From assembly GCF_021601385.1 (NCBI RefSeq), contig NZ_BQHO01000023.1, forward strand, positions 39,258 to 103,257: a stretch of 64,000 bases of DNA, read 5' to 3'. Made by a program: the position numbers and the translations under genes. A model generated the notes under the pieces. It was not told the origin of the DNA. It ran no database searches and saw nothing but the letters and a program-made list of their open reading frames with translations. This DNA comes from Pseudomonas parasichuanensis (GTDB lineage: Bacteria > Pseudomonadota > Gammaproteobacteria > Pseudomonadales > Pseudomonadaceae). Of the stretch, positions 24,320 to 33,012 are shown piece after piece (within the stretch, counting starts at the first letter, position 1; each line of letters opens with the position of its first letter).

Positions 24320-26749
24320 ATGCCTGTTGCAAGCCGTCCCCACGCTGAGCGTGCGCTCGCCACCGCAGTCCGTAACGCCCTGTTGAGCCTGGCCCTGGTG
24401 GCCGGCGCCGCAGGCACCCAGGTGGCACTCGGCCAAGCCGAAAGCGCCGTGGCCACCCAGGCCTATGCCATCAGCCCTGGCCCGCTGGGCCGCGTGCTGT
24501 CCAGCTTTGCCGTGGCGTCGGGGATCGCCTTGTCGTTCGAACCGGCGCTGACCGACGGCTTGCACAGCGCCGGCCTTGACGGCAGCTACTCGCTGCAGGA
24601 TGGCGCCGCCCGCTTGCTGGCCGGCAGCGGCCTTGAGCTGGTGGCCCTGGGCAACGGCAACTACACCCTGGTCAAGCTGGCGCAGCAAGGCGATGGCCTG
24701 ACGCTCGCCGCCACCAACATCGAAGCCAACAGCCTGCGCCACGACAGCTTGCCGGAAGCCTTTGCCGGCGGCCAGGTGGCCCGCGGCGGCCGGCTGGGGA
24801 TGCTGGGCAACAAGGACGTGATGGACACCCCCTTCAGCGTCACCAGCTACACCGCCAAGACCCTCGCCGACCTGCAGACGGTGACTGTGGCCGACGCCCT
24901 GGAGCGCGACCCGTCGGTGCGCTCCACCGGGCAGACCGGCGGCATTGTCGACTCGTTCTTCATCCGTGGCTTTCCGGTGGGCGAGGGCAACCTGGGCGAG
25001 CTGGCCTTTGACGGCGTCTACGGCGTTGCGCCCAACTACCGGGTATTCACCGAGTACGCCGAGCGGGTCGAGGTGCTCAAGGGGCCCGGTGCACTGATGT
25101 ACGGCATCTCGCCCAACAGCGGTGTCGGCGGCGTGATCAACATCGTGCCCAAGCGCGCCCTGGCCGAGGACCTGACGCGCTTCACTGCCAGCTACAGCTC
25201 GGACAGCCAGGCCGGTGGTCACCTCGACATCAGCCGTCGCTTCGGCGAAGAAAAGCAGTGGGGCGTGCGCTTCAACGGCAGTCTGGCCCAAGGTGACACG
25301 GCCATCGACAACCAGCAGCGCGCCCTGGATATCGGTGCCATCGCCCTGGACTACAAAGGCGAGCGTCTGCGCCTGAACCTCGACTTCATCAGCCAGAAAG
25401 AAAAATGGGACGCCGCATCGCGACCCTTCACCGTAGCCCCAGGTATCGACGTGCCTTCGGCTGCCAATGGGCGCACCAACCTGCCGCAGGACTGGGGCTG
25501 GTCCAGCACCCGCGAGCAGTCCGCTTTGCTCGGCGGCGAATACGACCTGAATGATTCCTTGACGGTCTTTGCCCATGCCGGCGGCGGCAAAGCCGATGTG
25601 AAGCGCATGTCCGACCAGGTGCCAAGAATCCTCAACGAGGCCGGCGATACCAGCAATATCCCCGGTTACTACAAGTTCAACGTCGACCGCTCCACCGCCG
25701 ATGTGGGCCTGCGTGGTTTGTTCGAGACAGGCCCGGTGAACCACACCGTGACGATCATGGCCACCCGTTATCAGGACGAGATGTCCCGCGGCATCAACAA
25801 TGGCACGGCCATCCTGTCGAACATCTACCACCCGGTCGATGTGCCCAAGCAGCACATCAATGCGCCCAAGGTGCTGCGCATTTCCGAGTCCGAGCTGACC
25901 GGCCTGGCCGTGACCGACACCCTGGCGGTGCTGGATGACCGGCTGCAACTGACCCTGGGCGTGCGCCGCCAGGACATCGAATCGCGCAACTACAACGCGG
26001 CCGGCGCGGTGTCGTCGCGTTATGACGACAGCGCCACCACACCAGTGGTCGGGGTAGTGGTCAAACCGTGGGAAAACGTTTCGCTCTACTACAACTACGT
26101 CGAGGGGCTGAGCAAGGGCGACATCGCGCCCGCTACCGCGGCCAACGCCGGTGAAGCCTTCGCACCCTATACCAGCAAGCAGCATGAGCTGGGGGTGAAG
26201 TTCGAACGCGACAGCTTCATGACCACACTGGCGCTGTTCCAGATCGAGAAGCCCAGCGGCGAGCTGGGCGCCGGCAACCAGTTCTCGGTACAGGCAGAGC
26301 AACGCAACCGTGGCGTCGAGCTGAGCCTGTTCGGCGAAGTCAGCCCGGGTGTGCGCCTGATGGGCGGCGTGACTGGGATGGACGGCAAGCTGACCGACTC
26401 GGCCACCGCCGCCAACAAAGGCAACAAGCCGGTGGGCGTGCCTGAACTGCAGGCCAACCTGTGGGGCGAGTGGGATACCCCATGGATCGAAGGCTTCACC
26501 CTGACCGGTGGCACGATCTACACCGCCAGCCAGTACATCAACCAGGCCAACACCCAGGAACTCGACGCCTGGACTCGGTTCGATGTCGGCGGCCGCTACA
26601 CCACCCGTATCGACGGTCGCCCGACCACCCTCCGGGCAACGGTGCAGAACGTGTTCGACCGCGAGTACTGGTCTGGCGTCGCCTCCTATGGCGCGATCTC
26701 GCCCGGTTACCCGCGCACCCTGCAACTCTCTGCCACGGTGGATTTCTGA
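24320..26749 (+). CDS. FecA-like TonB-dependent receptor with STN signalling domain
   Basis: 809 residues from the ATG at 24320, which has AAGGA 10 bp upstream; an upstream reading to 24269 lacks signal-peptide character at its start. A long signal peptide ends near LGQAES. The STN domain (YAISPGPLGRVLSSFAVASG, GSYSLQDGAARLLAGSGLEL, about residues 47-125) passes ligand occupancy to FecR. Plug (DTPFSVTSYTAKTLADLQ, FFIRGFPVGEG, VEVLKGPGALMYG) and barrel (ending LQLSATVDF) follow. It resembles hydroxamate-type (ferrichrome/ferrioxamine) transducers; the ligand is not certain. A GGAAAA at 24227 could be part of an ECF-type -35. Confidence 0.9.
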   Translation: MPVASRPHAERALATAVRNALLSLALVAGAAGTQVALGQAESAVATQAYAISPGPLGRVLSSFAVASGIALSFEPALTDGLHSAGLDGSYSLQDGAARLLAGSGLELVALGNGNYTLVKLAQQGDGLTLAATNIEANSLRHDSLPEAFAGGQVARGGRLGMLGNKDVMDTPFSVTSYTAKTLADLQTVTVADALERDPSVRSTGQTGGIVDSFFIRGFPVGEGNLGELAFDGVYGVAPNYRVFTEYAERVEVLKGPGALMYGISPNSGVGGVINIVPKRALAEDLTRFTASYSSDSQAGGHLDISRRFGEEKQWGVRFNGSLAQGDTAIDNQQRALDIGAIALDYKGERLRLNLDFISQKEKWDAASRPFTVAPGIDVPSAANGRTNLPQDWGWSSTREQSALLGGEYDLNDSLTVFAHAGGGKADVKRMSDQVPRILNEAGDTSNIPGYYKFNVDRSTADVGLRGLFETGPVNHTVTIMATRYQDEMSRGINNGTAILSNIYHPVDVPKQHINAPKVLRISESELTGLAVTDTLAVLDDRLQLTLGVRRQDIESRNYNAAGAVSSRYDDSATTPVVGVVVKPWENVSLYYNYVEGLSKGDIAPATAANAGEAFAPYTSKQHELGVKFERDSFMTTLALFQIEKPSGELGAGNQFSVQAEQRNRGVELSLFGEVSPGVRLMGGVTGMDGKLTDSATAANKGNKPVGVPELQANLWGEWDTPWIEGFTLTGGTIYTASQYINQANTQELDAWTRFDVGGRYTTRIDGRPTTLRATVQNVFDREYWSGVASYGAISPGYPRTLQLSATVDF

Positions 26750-26767
26750 GCCGGCGGCGAGCCGGTC

Positions 26768-27730
26768 TCAGGGCTTGTCGAACCTGTAGAACAGGTTCGG
26801 CTCGCTGACCACATACAGGTTGCCGTCGCTGTCCATGGTCATGCCCTCCGGCTGTGGTGCATCGTGGGCCAGGCCACCGAACGCCGCGCGCAACGAGCGG
26901 ATGCTGACGAAACCCCCGTCGCCGTCGAGCTCGGTGATGTTCTTCGACTGGTCACTGAGCACCAGCAGGTGGCCGGTCACAGGGTCGTAGTAGCCGTCGG
27001 ACAGGTCGGTGGCGAACACGCTGCGTTTGACCCAGCTGCGCCGGTCGCTGACGGTGAGCTGCAGTGGTCCGCCGTTCAGCGCCTTGAGCAGGCCGGTGAC
27101 CTCGAACAGTTGGCGCGGCTCACGTTCCTTGATTGCGTACAGGCGGTCGTGAACGGCGTCATAGGTGACGCCCTCGAAGCCCTTGTTGCGCAGGGTCGGG
27201 TTGATGTCCAGGGTGATCCACTGGGCTTGGCTGGCGTTGATCGGCTGTGGGTGGTCGGGCAGGGTGATCACGTCCAGCCGTTGCAGGGTTTCATCGGCGA
27301 TCGCCAGGCGGCCATTGCCCAGGTAAGTGAGGCCTTCGGTGTCCTGGAAGCCCAGCAACGGGTAACGGGCCTGGATGTCGCCGCTTTTGCTCAGCTCCAG
27401 CAGCTCCATGGGCACACCGTTGGTGATGGCCAGCAGCCGGTCGCGGTCGTAGTCGTAGGTGATGCCGGACAGGTTGTTCAGGCTCTGTTCCACCACCTTG
27501 GCATCGATCGCCACCCGGTAGGCCGGCAGCCAGACGTTCTTACCCGGTGCGGTGTCGCCGGTCCAGCGGTTGCTCAGGTGGGCGTAGACCTGCTGGGGCC
27601 AGAACGAACGGGCGGCCTCGATGCCGGTCAGGCTGATGCCCACCAGCAGCGTCAGGCCACCGACCTGGCTCCAGCGGTTCAAGCGTTTCCACCAATGCCG
27701 GCGTTGCAGTGGCAGGGTCTGGGCGGTCAT
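26768..27730 (-). CDS. SdiA-regulated (YjiK-type) beta-propeller protein
   Basis: 320 residues. An N-terminal membrane anchor (about 22-40, VGGLTLLVGISLTGIEAA) is followed by a periplasmic beta-propeller of the SdiA-regulated family, with LSGITYDYDRDRLLAITNG, DTEGLTYLGNGRLAIADE, GFEGVTYDAVHDRLYAIKE and PEGMTMDSDGNLYVVSEPN repeats. It is the last gene of the LPS-modification operon, overlapping the ArnT-like gene by 4 bp. It may be a structural or hydrolytic accessory; no activity is established for the family as far as I know. Confidence 0.88.
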   Translation of the reverse strand: MTAQTLPLQRRHWWKRLNRWSQVGGLTLLVGISLTGIEAARSFWPQQVYAHLSNRWTGDTAPGKNVWLPAYRVAIDAKVVEQSLNNLSGITYDYDRDRLLAITNGVPMELLELSKSGDIQARYPLLGFQDTEGLTYLGNGRLAIADETLQRLDVITLPDHPQPINASQAQWITLDINPTLRNKGFEGVTYDAVHDRLYAIKEREPRQLFEVTGLLKALNGGPLQLTVSDRRSWVKRSVFATDLSDGYYDPVTGHLLVLSDQSKNITELDGDGGFVSIRSLRAAFGGLAHDAPQPEGMTMDSDGNLYVVSEPNLFYRFDKP

Positions 27731-29283
27731 TTGCGTGGGCTCTCCTGAGCGGCTTGCAGATTCCCGGGCCTACCGCCCCAGGCAAATTGGTAGACCTGTT
27801 TGGGGGTGGCCGGCTGGCATTGGCCGGTGTCGGCATCGGCACCCACCACATACCACTCGGCGCGCGAGGTATCGCCCAGCTTGCGCGCCTTGTCGGCACT
27901 GAAGCAGCGGCCCAGCTCGGTCGCCGGCAGCAGGGCGAATGCGCCAGGGTGCTGGCGCAACCAGTAGGCGGCATTGTCGGCAGAGGAGTGGCTGCCGAAA
28001 CCGAAGTGCACGATCGGCTGGCGGGCGAACAGCCAGTGCCCTTCGCGCCAGTTGACCAGCACCAGTTCGGCGCCGCCGGTGGCGCGGGCGGCATCGGCCA
28101 TCAGGGTTTCGTGGGGGTTGCGGCCCTCCTTGATCGGCTCGACCAGGCCGCGCACGAACCACAGGCAGAACCACACCATGGCGACCACGGTGAATACCTT
28201 GCGCCAGGCCGGCCGGCGCTGGAACCAGCGTTTGAGCAGCCAGGGCAGCAGCGGCGCGATGGCCAGCACCAGGCCGGGCAGCGCCGGGAAGATATAGAGC
28301 TTGCGCTTGCCGCTGCTGAGGCTGAAGAACAACAGCACCAGTGCCACCCAGCCGAGCAGTACCAGCAAGCGCCCGTCATGCTTGAGCAGTTGCCGACGCC
28401 AGGCCGGTACCAGCCAGGGCAGCGCAAGCACCAGCGGCAGCCAGTACTTGGGGATGACCTTGGCGAAGAAGTACCAGAACGGCTCGCGGTGGTCCCAGGC
28501 ATTGGCATAGCGGTTGGCGGTCTGGCGCAGCAGGATTTCTTTCAGGTACGCAAGCTCCGCCGCGCCGCCACCCTGGGCGATGGTCAGCAGCAGGGGCAGC
28601 AGCCACACCGCGCAACCGGCCAGCAGCCACAGCAGCCCCAGGCTCCAGCGCCAGCCCTGGCCGGGCATGGCCACCACGCCCCGCCAGCGCCGGTGCACCG
28701 CCCAGGCATAGGGCAGCAGCATCAGCGCCGGGACAAAGCCCACGCCTTTGCTGATGATGCCCAGGCCCATGGCCGCGCAGCCGGCATAGAACCAGCCCCA
28801 GGCCGGACCCAGCAGCAGGTGGCGAATCAAGCCGTAGAAACCCAGCGCGACCCACAGGGCGAGGAAACTGTCGATCTGCCCGGTGCGCAGGATGCTGTAG
28901 CTTTGGTAAGTGGCCAGGAACAGCAGGGCGGCGATGCAGCCGACGCGCTTGTTCCACAGGCGCCGGCCCAGGTCATACAGCACCGCGGTGGTGGTGGCTG
29001 CCGAGAGCAGGCCGGGCAGGTACAGGGCGACCTTGGGCAAGCCGGTCAGGGTACTGAACAAGGCCACCGTCCACATGAACAGGGGTGGCTTGTCGCCGTA
29101 GATTTCGGCGGCACGGTGGGGGATGAACCAGTTGCCGCTCTGCAGCATTTCCAGTGCGACGCCGAGAAAGCGTTCCTCGTCGACGTTCATCGGCTGGCGC
29201 CAGCCGATGCCGGCACCGACCAGCAGCAGCGACAGGGCGACCAGCGCCAGGCATTGGGCTCTGGGGGTTGTGAACCTGGGCAA
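27727..29283 (-). CDS. ArnT/PMT-family polyprenyl-phosphate glycosyltransferase
   Basis: 518 residues, about 11-12 transmembrane helices and a C-terminal periplasmic domain, of the GT83 (ArnT) type. The catalytic first periplasmic loop carries acidic residues in MNVDEERFLGVALEML, with IYGDKPPLFMW (DKPP motif) and a conserved FFSLSSGKRKLYIFPALPG region. The family moves a sugar from undecaprenyl phosphate to lipid A or core on the periplasmic side. With UDP-GlcA 4-epimerase upstream the sugar is likely galacturonate, not aminoarabinose. Confidence 0.87.
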   Translation of the reverse strand: MPRFTTPRAQCLALVALSLLLVGAGIGWRQPMNVDEERFLGVALEMLQSGNWFIPHRAAEIYGDKPPLFMWTVALFSTLTGLPKVALYLPGLLSAATTTAVLYDLGRRLWNKRVGCIAALLFLATYQSYSILRTGQIDSFLALWVALGFYGLIRHLLLGPAWGWFYAGCAAMGLGIISKGVGFVPALMLLPYAWAVHRRWRGVVAMPGQGWRWSLGLLWLLAGCAVWLLPLLLTIAQGGGAAELAYLKEILLRQTANRYANAWDHREPFWYFFAKVIPKYWLPLVLALPWLVPAWRRQLLKHDGRLLVLLGWVALVLLFFSLSSGKRKLYIFPALPGLVLAIAPLLPWLLKRWFQRRPAWRKVFTVVAMVWFCLWFVRGLVEPIKEGRNPHETLMADAARATGGAELVLVNWREGHWLFARQPIVHFGFGSHSSADNAAYWLRQHPGAFALLPATELGRCFSADKARKLGDTSRAEWYVVGADADTGQCQPATPKQVYQFAWGGRPGNLQAAQESPRK

Positions 29284-29286
29284 GGG

Positions 29287-29559
29287 CTATTCCTTCTGCT
29301 CTTTGAACCGGGCGATCAACTGCAAATTGCGCAGGTAGACCAGGAAACCGAAGGACTGGCCGATGATGAACACCGGGTCCTGGCGGTAGATGGCATAGAT
29401 CAGCAGCAAGGCGCTGCCGAGCATGCTCAGGTACCAGAAGCCCACCGGGATCACGCTGCGGCGTTTGTACTCGCTGTACAGCCACTGCAACACGAAACGG
29501 CCGGTGAACACGGCCTGGCCGGCGAAGCCGACGATCAGCCAGAGGGTTTCCCGGGTCAT
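29287..29559 (-). CDS. Small lipid A biosynthesis N-terminal domain (LAB_N) membrane protein
   Basis: 90 residues, three transmembrane helices, matching the LAB_N domain (WLIVGFAGQAVFTGRFVLQW, RRSVIPVGFWYLSMLGS, DPVFIIGQSFGFLVYLRNL). The ATG at 29559 overlaps the GT2 stop, which fixes the start; upstream in-frame sequence is GT2 in another frame. Proteins of this small-transporter-like type accompany polyprenyl-sugar synthases and are candidates for flipping the lipid-linked sugar. It lies 3 bp before the ArnT-like gene. Confidence 0.88.
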   Translation of the reverse strand: MTRETLWLIVGFAGQAVFTGRFVLQWLYSEYKRRSVIPVGFWYLSMLGSALLLIYAIYRQDPVFIIGQSFGFLVYLRNLQLIARFKEQKE

Positions 29560-30299
29560 CCTTCGAGCTCCTGCGGGCGGGTGTCCAGGCGGGTGCGGCG
29601 GATCAGCCACCAGACCCCGGCCAGGTCGAGAATGCCGACCAGGGCGCGATCCAGGTTGCCGTACTTGGACGTGCCGGCATGGCGTGGCCGGTGGTTCACC
29701 GGGTGCACCAGCATGCGGCCGTTGTGGCGCAGGATCAGCGCCGGGATGTAGCGGTGCATGTGGTCGAAGTAGGGCAGGCGCAAGAAGGCGGCGCGTTCGA
29801 TCAGCTTCAGCCCGCAACCGGTGTCCGGGGTGGCATCCTTGAGCAGGCGGCTGCGCAGGCCGTTGGCGAAGCGCGAGGCCCAGCGCTTGCTGGCGGTGTC
29901 GCGGCGATTGACCCGGTGCCCGGCCACCAGCTTGATGCCGCCGGCCAGGTCTTCGCTGGCACGCACCAGGGCGAGCATGCCGGGGATATCCGCCGGGTCG
30001 TTCTGGCCATCGCCGTCCAGGGTGGCCAGCCAGCGGCCACGGGCCGCCTGGGCGGCGTGCCAGAGCGAAGTGCTCTGGCCCAGGGAGCGTTCATGGTGAA
30101 GGATGCGCAGTTGTTCAAAGCCCTGGGTACGCAGCTGTTGCAGCACGACCAGGGTCGGGTCGCTGCTGCCGTCATCCACTACCAGCACTTCGTAGCGCTC
30201 GCCTTGCAGCGCGTTGCGGATTTCCGCCAGCAGCGCCGGCAGGTTTTCGGCTTCGTTCTTCGCCGGAATCAGTACCGAAAGGTCAAGCTGTTCAGTCAT
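29556..30299 (-). CDS. Family 2 glycosyltransferase, polyprenyl-phosphate sugar synthase
   Basis: 247 residues. GT-A fold with LSVLIPAKNEAENLPALL, the VVDDGSSDPT motif, the catalytic LDGDGQNDPADIP and a C-terminal NHRPRHAGTSKYG as in DPM1/ArnC-like enzymes, but without the two C-terminal membrane helices of ArnC. This resembles RgtE of Rhizobium, which makes dodecaprenyl-phosphate galacturonate. The start is at the ATG following GGCCCG; an extension to 30419 is not supported. Predicted to load galacturonate onto undecaprenyl phosphate. Confidence 0.88.
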   Translation of the reverse strand: MTEQLDLSVLIPAKNEAENLPALLAEIRNALQGERYEVLVVDDGSSDPTLVVLQQLRTQGFEQLRILHHERSLGQSTSLWHAAQAARGRWLATLDGDGQNDPADIPGMLALVRASEDLAGGIKLVAGHRVNRRDTASKRWASRFANGLRSRLLKDATPDTGCGLKLIERAAFLRLPYFDHMHRYIPALILRHNGRMLVHPVNHRPRHAGTSKYGNLDRALVGILDLAGVWWLIRRTRLDTRPQELEG

Positions 30300-30334
30300 C
30301 GGGCCTACCTGTGTTCTTGTTGTGAGTACGTGGA

Positions 30335-31309
30335 TCAGATCCGGTAGAAGTCCCGGTACCAGCTGACGAATTGGCTGACGCCCTGTTCGATCGAAACCCT
30401 GGGGGTGTAATCGATCCACTGCGCCAAAGAAGCAATGTCTGCCCAGGTTTCATGCACATCACCGTCCTGCAACGGCAGGTAATTGCGGGTTGCCTGGATG
30501 CCCAGAGCCTGCTCCAGGCACTCGACGAAGTGCAGCAACCTGACCGGTTGGCCGCGGCCGATGTTGAACAGCTGGCAGGGCGGTTGCCCCTCGGCCGGCC
30601 GGGGCGGTTTGCCGCGCAGGCGCTGGATGCTTTCGACGATGTCGTCGATGTAGGTGAAGTCCCGTGCCATCCGCCCGTGGTTGTAGACTTCGATGGGCCG
30701 GCCTTCGAGCATGGCCTGGGTGAACTTGAACAACGCCATGTCCGGGCGGCCCCAGGGGCCATAGACGGTGAAGAAGCGCAGGCCGGTGGCGGGGATGCGG
30801 TACAGGTGCGCGTAGCTGTGCGCCATCAGCTCATTGGCGCGCTTGCTCGCGGCGTACAGCGAGACCGGTTGTTCCACCGGGTCCTCGACGCTGAACGGCA
30901 GCTTGGCGTTGGCGCCATACACCGAACTGCTGGAGGCATAGATCAGGTGGCCGGTGGGGTATCGGCGGCAGGCTTCGAGCACGTTGAGAAAACCGACCAG
31001 GTTCGCCTGGCCATAGGCCCCGGGGTTGTCCAGCGAATAGCGCACCCCAGCCTGGGCCGCCAGGTGGATCACCTCGCTGAAGGGCTGCTTGGCAAACAGT
31101 TGGAGCAAGGCGTCCGGCTCAGCGATGTCCAGGCTCTGGAAGCGGAAGTTCGGCCACCGGGCCAGCTGTTGCAGGCGCGCCTGCTTGAGCTCGACGCTGT
31201 AATAGCCGTTGAGGTTGTCGATGCCGACAACCTCCAGCCCTTCCTGGCACAGACGCTGAGCCAGGTGAAAGCCGATGAAGCCAGCAACGCCGGTGATCAG
31301 TACGGGCAT
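30335..31309 (-). CDS. NAD-dependent epimerase, probable UDP-glucuronate 4-epimerase
   Basis: 324 residues of the extended SDR family. VLITGVAGFIGFHLAQRL binds NAD, VVGIDNLNGYYSVELKQARL is characteristic of UDP-GlcA 4-epimerases (LspL/Gla type), and SSSVYGAN plus YAASKRANE give the catalytic Ser and YxxxK. The start overlaps the end of ugd by 13 bp. It would convert UDP-glucuronate from the preceding enzyme into UDP-galacturonate, the donor for the downstream transferases. Confidence 0.85.
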   Translation of the reverse strand: MPVLITGVAGFIGFHLAQRLCQEGLEVVGIDNLNGYYSVELKQARLQQLARWPNFRFQSLDIAEPDALLQLFAKQPFSEVIHLAAQAGVRYSLDNPGAYGQANLVGFLNVLEACRRYPTGHLIYASSSSVYGANAKLPFSVEDPVEQPVSLYAASKRANELMAHSYAHLYRIPATGLRFFTVYGPWGRPDMALFKFTQAMLEGRPIEVYNHGRMARDFTYIDDIVESIQRLRGKPPRPAEGQPPCQLFNIGRGQPVRLLHFVECLEQALGIQATRNYLPLQDGDVHETWADIASLAQWIDYTPRVSIEQGVSQFVSWYRDFYRI

Positions 31310-32634
31310 GGCGGCTGCACCTGGCCACGGCCGATGCCGTAGTACGTCAGGCCGGCGGCGGCCATGTGCTCGGGCTCGAACAGGTTGCGCCCGTCGAACA
31401 CCACCCGGTCGCTCAGCAACTGCGGCACCTCGTCCAGGTTCAACACCCGGTAGTCCTGCCACTCGGTGACGATCACCAGGGCGTCGGCGCCCTGCAGCGC
31501 ATCGTCCTTGCAGGGCACCAGTTGCAGGTCGGCCCGCTCGCCGTAATGCCGCTGGATTTCCTCCATGGCCTGCGGGTCGTGGGCCTGCACCCGGGCACCT
31601 GCGGCCCACAGGGCTTCGAGCAGGACCCGGCTGGAGGCCTCGCGAATGTCATTGGTATTGGGTTTGAACGACAGCCCCCACAGCGCGAAGACCTTGCCGC
31701 GCAGGCCATCGGGGTAGTGCCGGGCGATCTTGGCGAACAGCCGGTTCTTCTGCCGCGCGTTCACCGACTCGACCGCGCGCAGCAGTTGCGGCTCGAAGCC
31801 TTCGGCTTCGGCGCATTTGCTCAGGGCCTGCAGGTCCTTGGGGAAGCACGAGCCGCCAAAGCCGCAGCCAGGGTAGATGAAGTCGTAGCCGATGCGCGGG
31901 TCCGAGCCGATGCCACGGCGGACCATCTCGATATCCGCGCCCAGGTGCTCGGCCAGGTTGGCCATTTCATTGATGAAGGAGATCTTCGTCGCCAGCATGC
32001 AGTTGGCGGCGTACTTGGTCAGCTCGGCGCTGCGCGCATCCATGACCATGAGTTTTTCCCGGTTGCGGCTGAATGGCAGGTACAACTCGCGCAGCAGCTC
32101 GAGCTCGGCCGGCCCGGCGCCGCCGATGATGATGCGCTCCGGGCGCATGCAGTCGTCGACCGCCGAACCTTCCTTGAGAAATTCCGGGTTGCTGATCACC
32201 CGATACTGCTCGGCATTGGCGACCGCCTGGCGGATGCGTGCCTTGATGCGGTCGACCGTGCCGACCGGCGCGGTGGACTTGTTGACGATGACCTTGGGGC
32301 CGTCGGCATGTTCAAGGATGTTGTCGACCACCGCGAACACGTGCCGCAGGTCAGCGCTGCCGTCGGCCAGGGGCGGGGTGCCGACCGCGATGAACTGCAG
32401 TTGCGCGAAGTGGCTCGCCAGGCGGGCGTCGGTGGTAAAGCTCAATCGGCCGCACGCCAGGTTCTTCTCCAGCAGCGCTGGCAGACCGGGCTCGAACAGC
32501 GGGCAGTGCCCCTGGCTCAGGGCGGCGACCCGTTCGGCGTCCACATCCATGCACAGCACCGAATGCCCCACCTGGGCCAGGCAGACTGCCTGGGTGAGGC
32601 CAACGTAACCCGTACCGAAAACCGTAACCTTCAT
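31297..32634 (-). CDS. ugd: UDP-glucose 6-dehydrogenase
   Basis: 445 residues. Rossmann motif VFGTGYVGLTQAVCLAQVGH at the N-terminus, GTPPLADGSAD, the conserved NPEFLKEGSAVDD, and the catalytic cysteine in GCGFGGSCFPKDLQAL, then the C-terminal UDP-binding domain (WGLSFKPNTNDIREASS). It oxidises UDP-glucose twice to UDP-glucuronate. First gene of a six-gene operon; a PhoP-box-like sequence lies about 105 bp upstream. Confidence 0.95.
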   Translation of the reverse strand: MKVTVFGTGYVGLTQAVCLAQVGHSVLCMDVDAERVAALSQGHCPLFEPGLPALLEKNLACGRLSFTTDARLASHFAQLQFIAVGTPPLADGSADLRHVFAVVDNILEHADGPKVIVNKSTAPVGTVDRIKARIRQAVANAEQYRVISNPEFLKEGSAVDDCMRPERIIIGGAGPAELELLRELYLPFSRNREKLMVMDARSAELTKYAANCMLATKISFINEMANLAEHLGADIEMVRRGIGSDPRIGYDFIYPGCGFGGSCFPKDLQALSKCAEAEGFEPQLLRAVESVNARQKNRLFAKIARHYPDGLRGKVFALWGLSFKPNTNDIREASSRVLLEALWAAGARVQAHDPQAMEEIQRHYGERADLQLVPCKDDALQGADALVIVTEWQDYRVLNLDEVPQLLSDRVVFDGRNLFEPEHMAAAGLTYYGIGRGQVQPPCPY

Positions 32635-32739
32635 CTAGCGACTCCATGATCGAATCTGGGCAGGCCGTGCACAAGGCAGCGCACGGCGTGAAGGCGCCCC
32701 GATCCTTGGTGAGCAAGCTGAAAATAGATGTCACAGTTC

Positions 32740-32756
32740 TGTTTAAAAATTGTTAA
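32740..32756. promoter_or_regulatory. PhoP-box-like direct repeat
   Basis: TGTTTA-AAAAT-TGTTAA fits the PhoP consensus (T/G)GTTTA-N5-(T/G)GTTTA with one mismatch. It lies in the 231-bp gap between ugd (leftward) and the small Cys-rich gene (rightward), in otherwise GC-rich DNA. In P. aeruginosa lipid A modification genes are PhoP/PmrA targets, so the position is meaningful. Confidence 0.4.
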
Positions 32757-32865
32757 CGCTCCTGAGGGCGGGCGCGGATCAGGCTGCATCCCGAATAAAC
32801 CTTCGCAGCGCCGCGCAGTCAGTTTGAGTAAGGGCCCGGATAACCCAGGGCCAGGGAGGTGGCTG

Positions 32866-33003
32866 ATGAAACTCGTCTGCCTGTTGCGTGGCTGCGTTTG
32901 GCGCAGCCAACTGGCCCGTGAAATCGCCGGGCTTCAATGCCAGTGCTGCGAACGCTGTGGTGCGCTGCGTTACCGCCAGCCCGGCCAACCTTTGCACGCG
33001 TAG
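32866..33003 (+). CDS. Small Cys-rich protein next to ku
   Basis: 45 residues beginning MKLVCLLRGC and ending in a cluster of cysteines (QCQCCERCGALR), with a strong ribosome site (CAGGGAGG). The cysteine layout suggests a small zinc ribbon or knuckle. It lies 9 bp before ku in the same direction, so it is probably cotranscribed. No family name is certain. Confidence 0.6.
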   Translation: MKLVCLLRGCVWRSQLAREIAGLQCQCCERCGALRYRQPGQPLHA

Positions 33004-33012
33004 GAGCCGACC

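Noticed and set aside
24293-26725. 810-codon open frame on the - strand
   Set aside because: It is the antisense shadow of the FecA-like receptor gene; GC-rich third positions keep it open, and the protein has no family character.
27709-29751. 680-codon open frame on the + strand, Gln/His-rich
   Set aside because: Antisense shadow of the ArnT-like, LAB_N and GT2 genes; composition is typical of reverse-strand reading.
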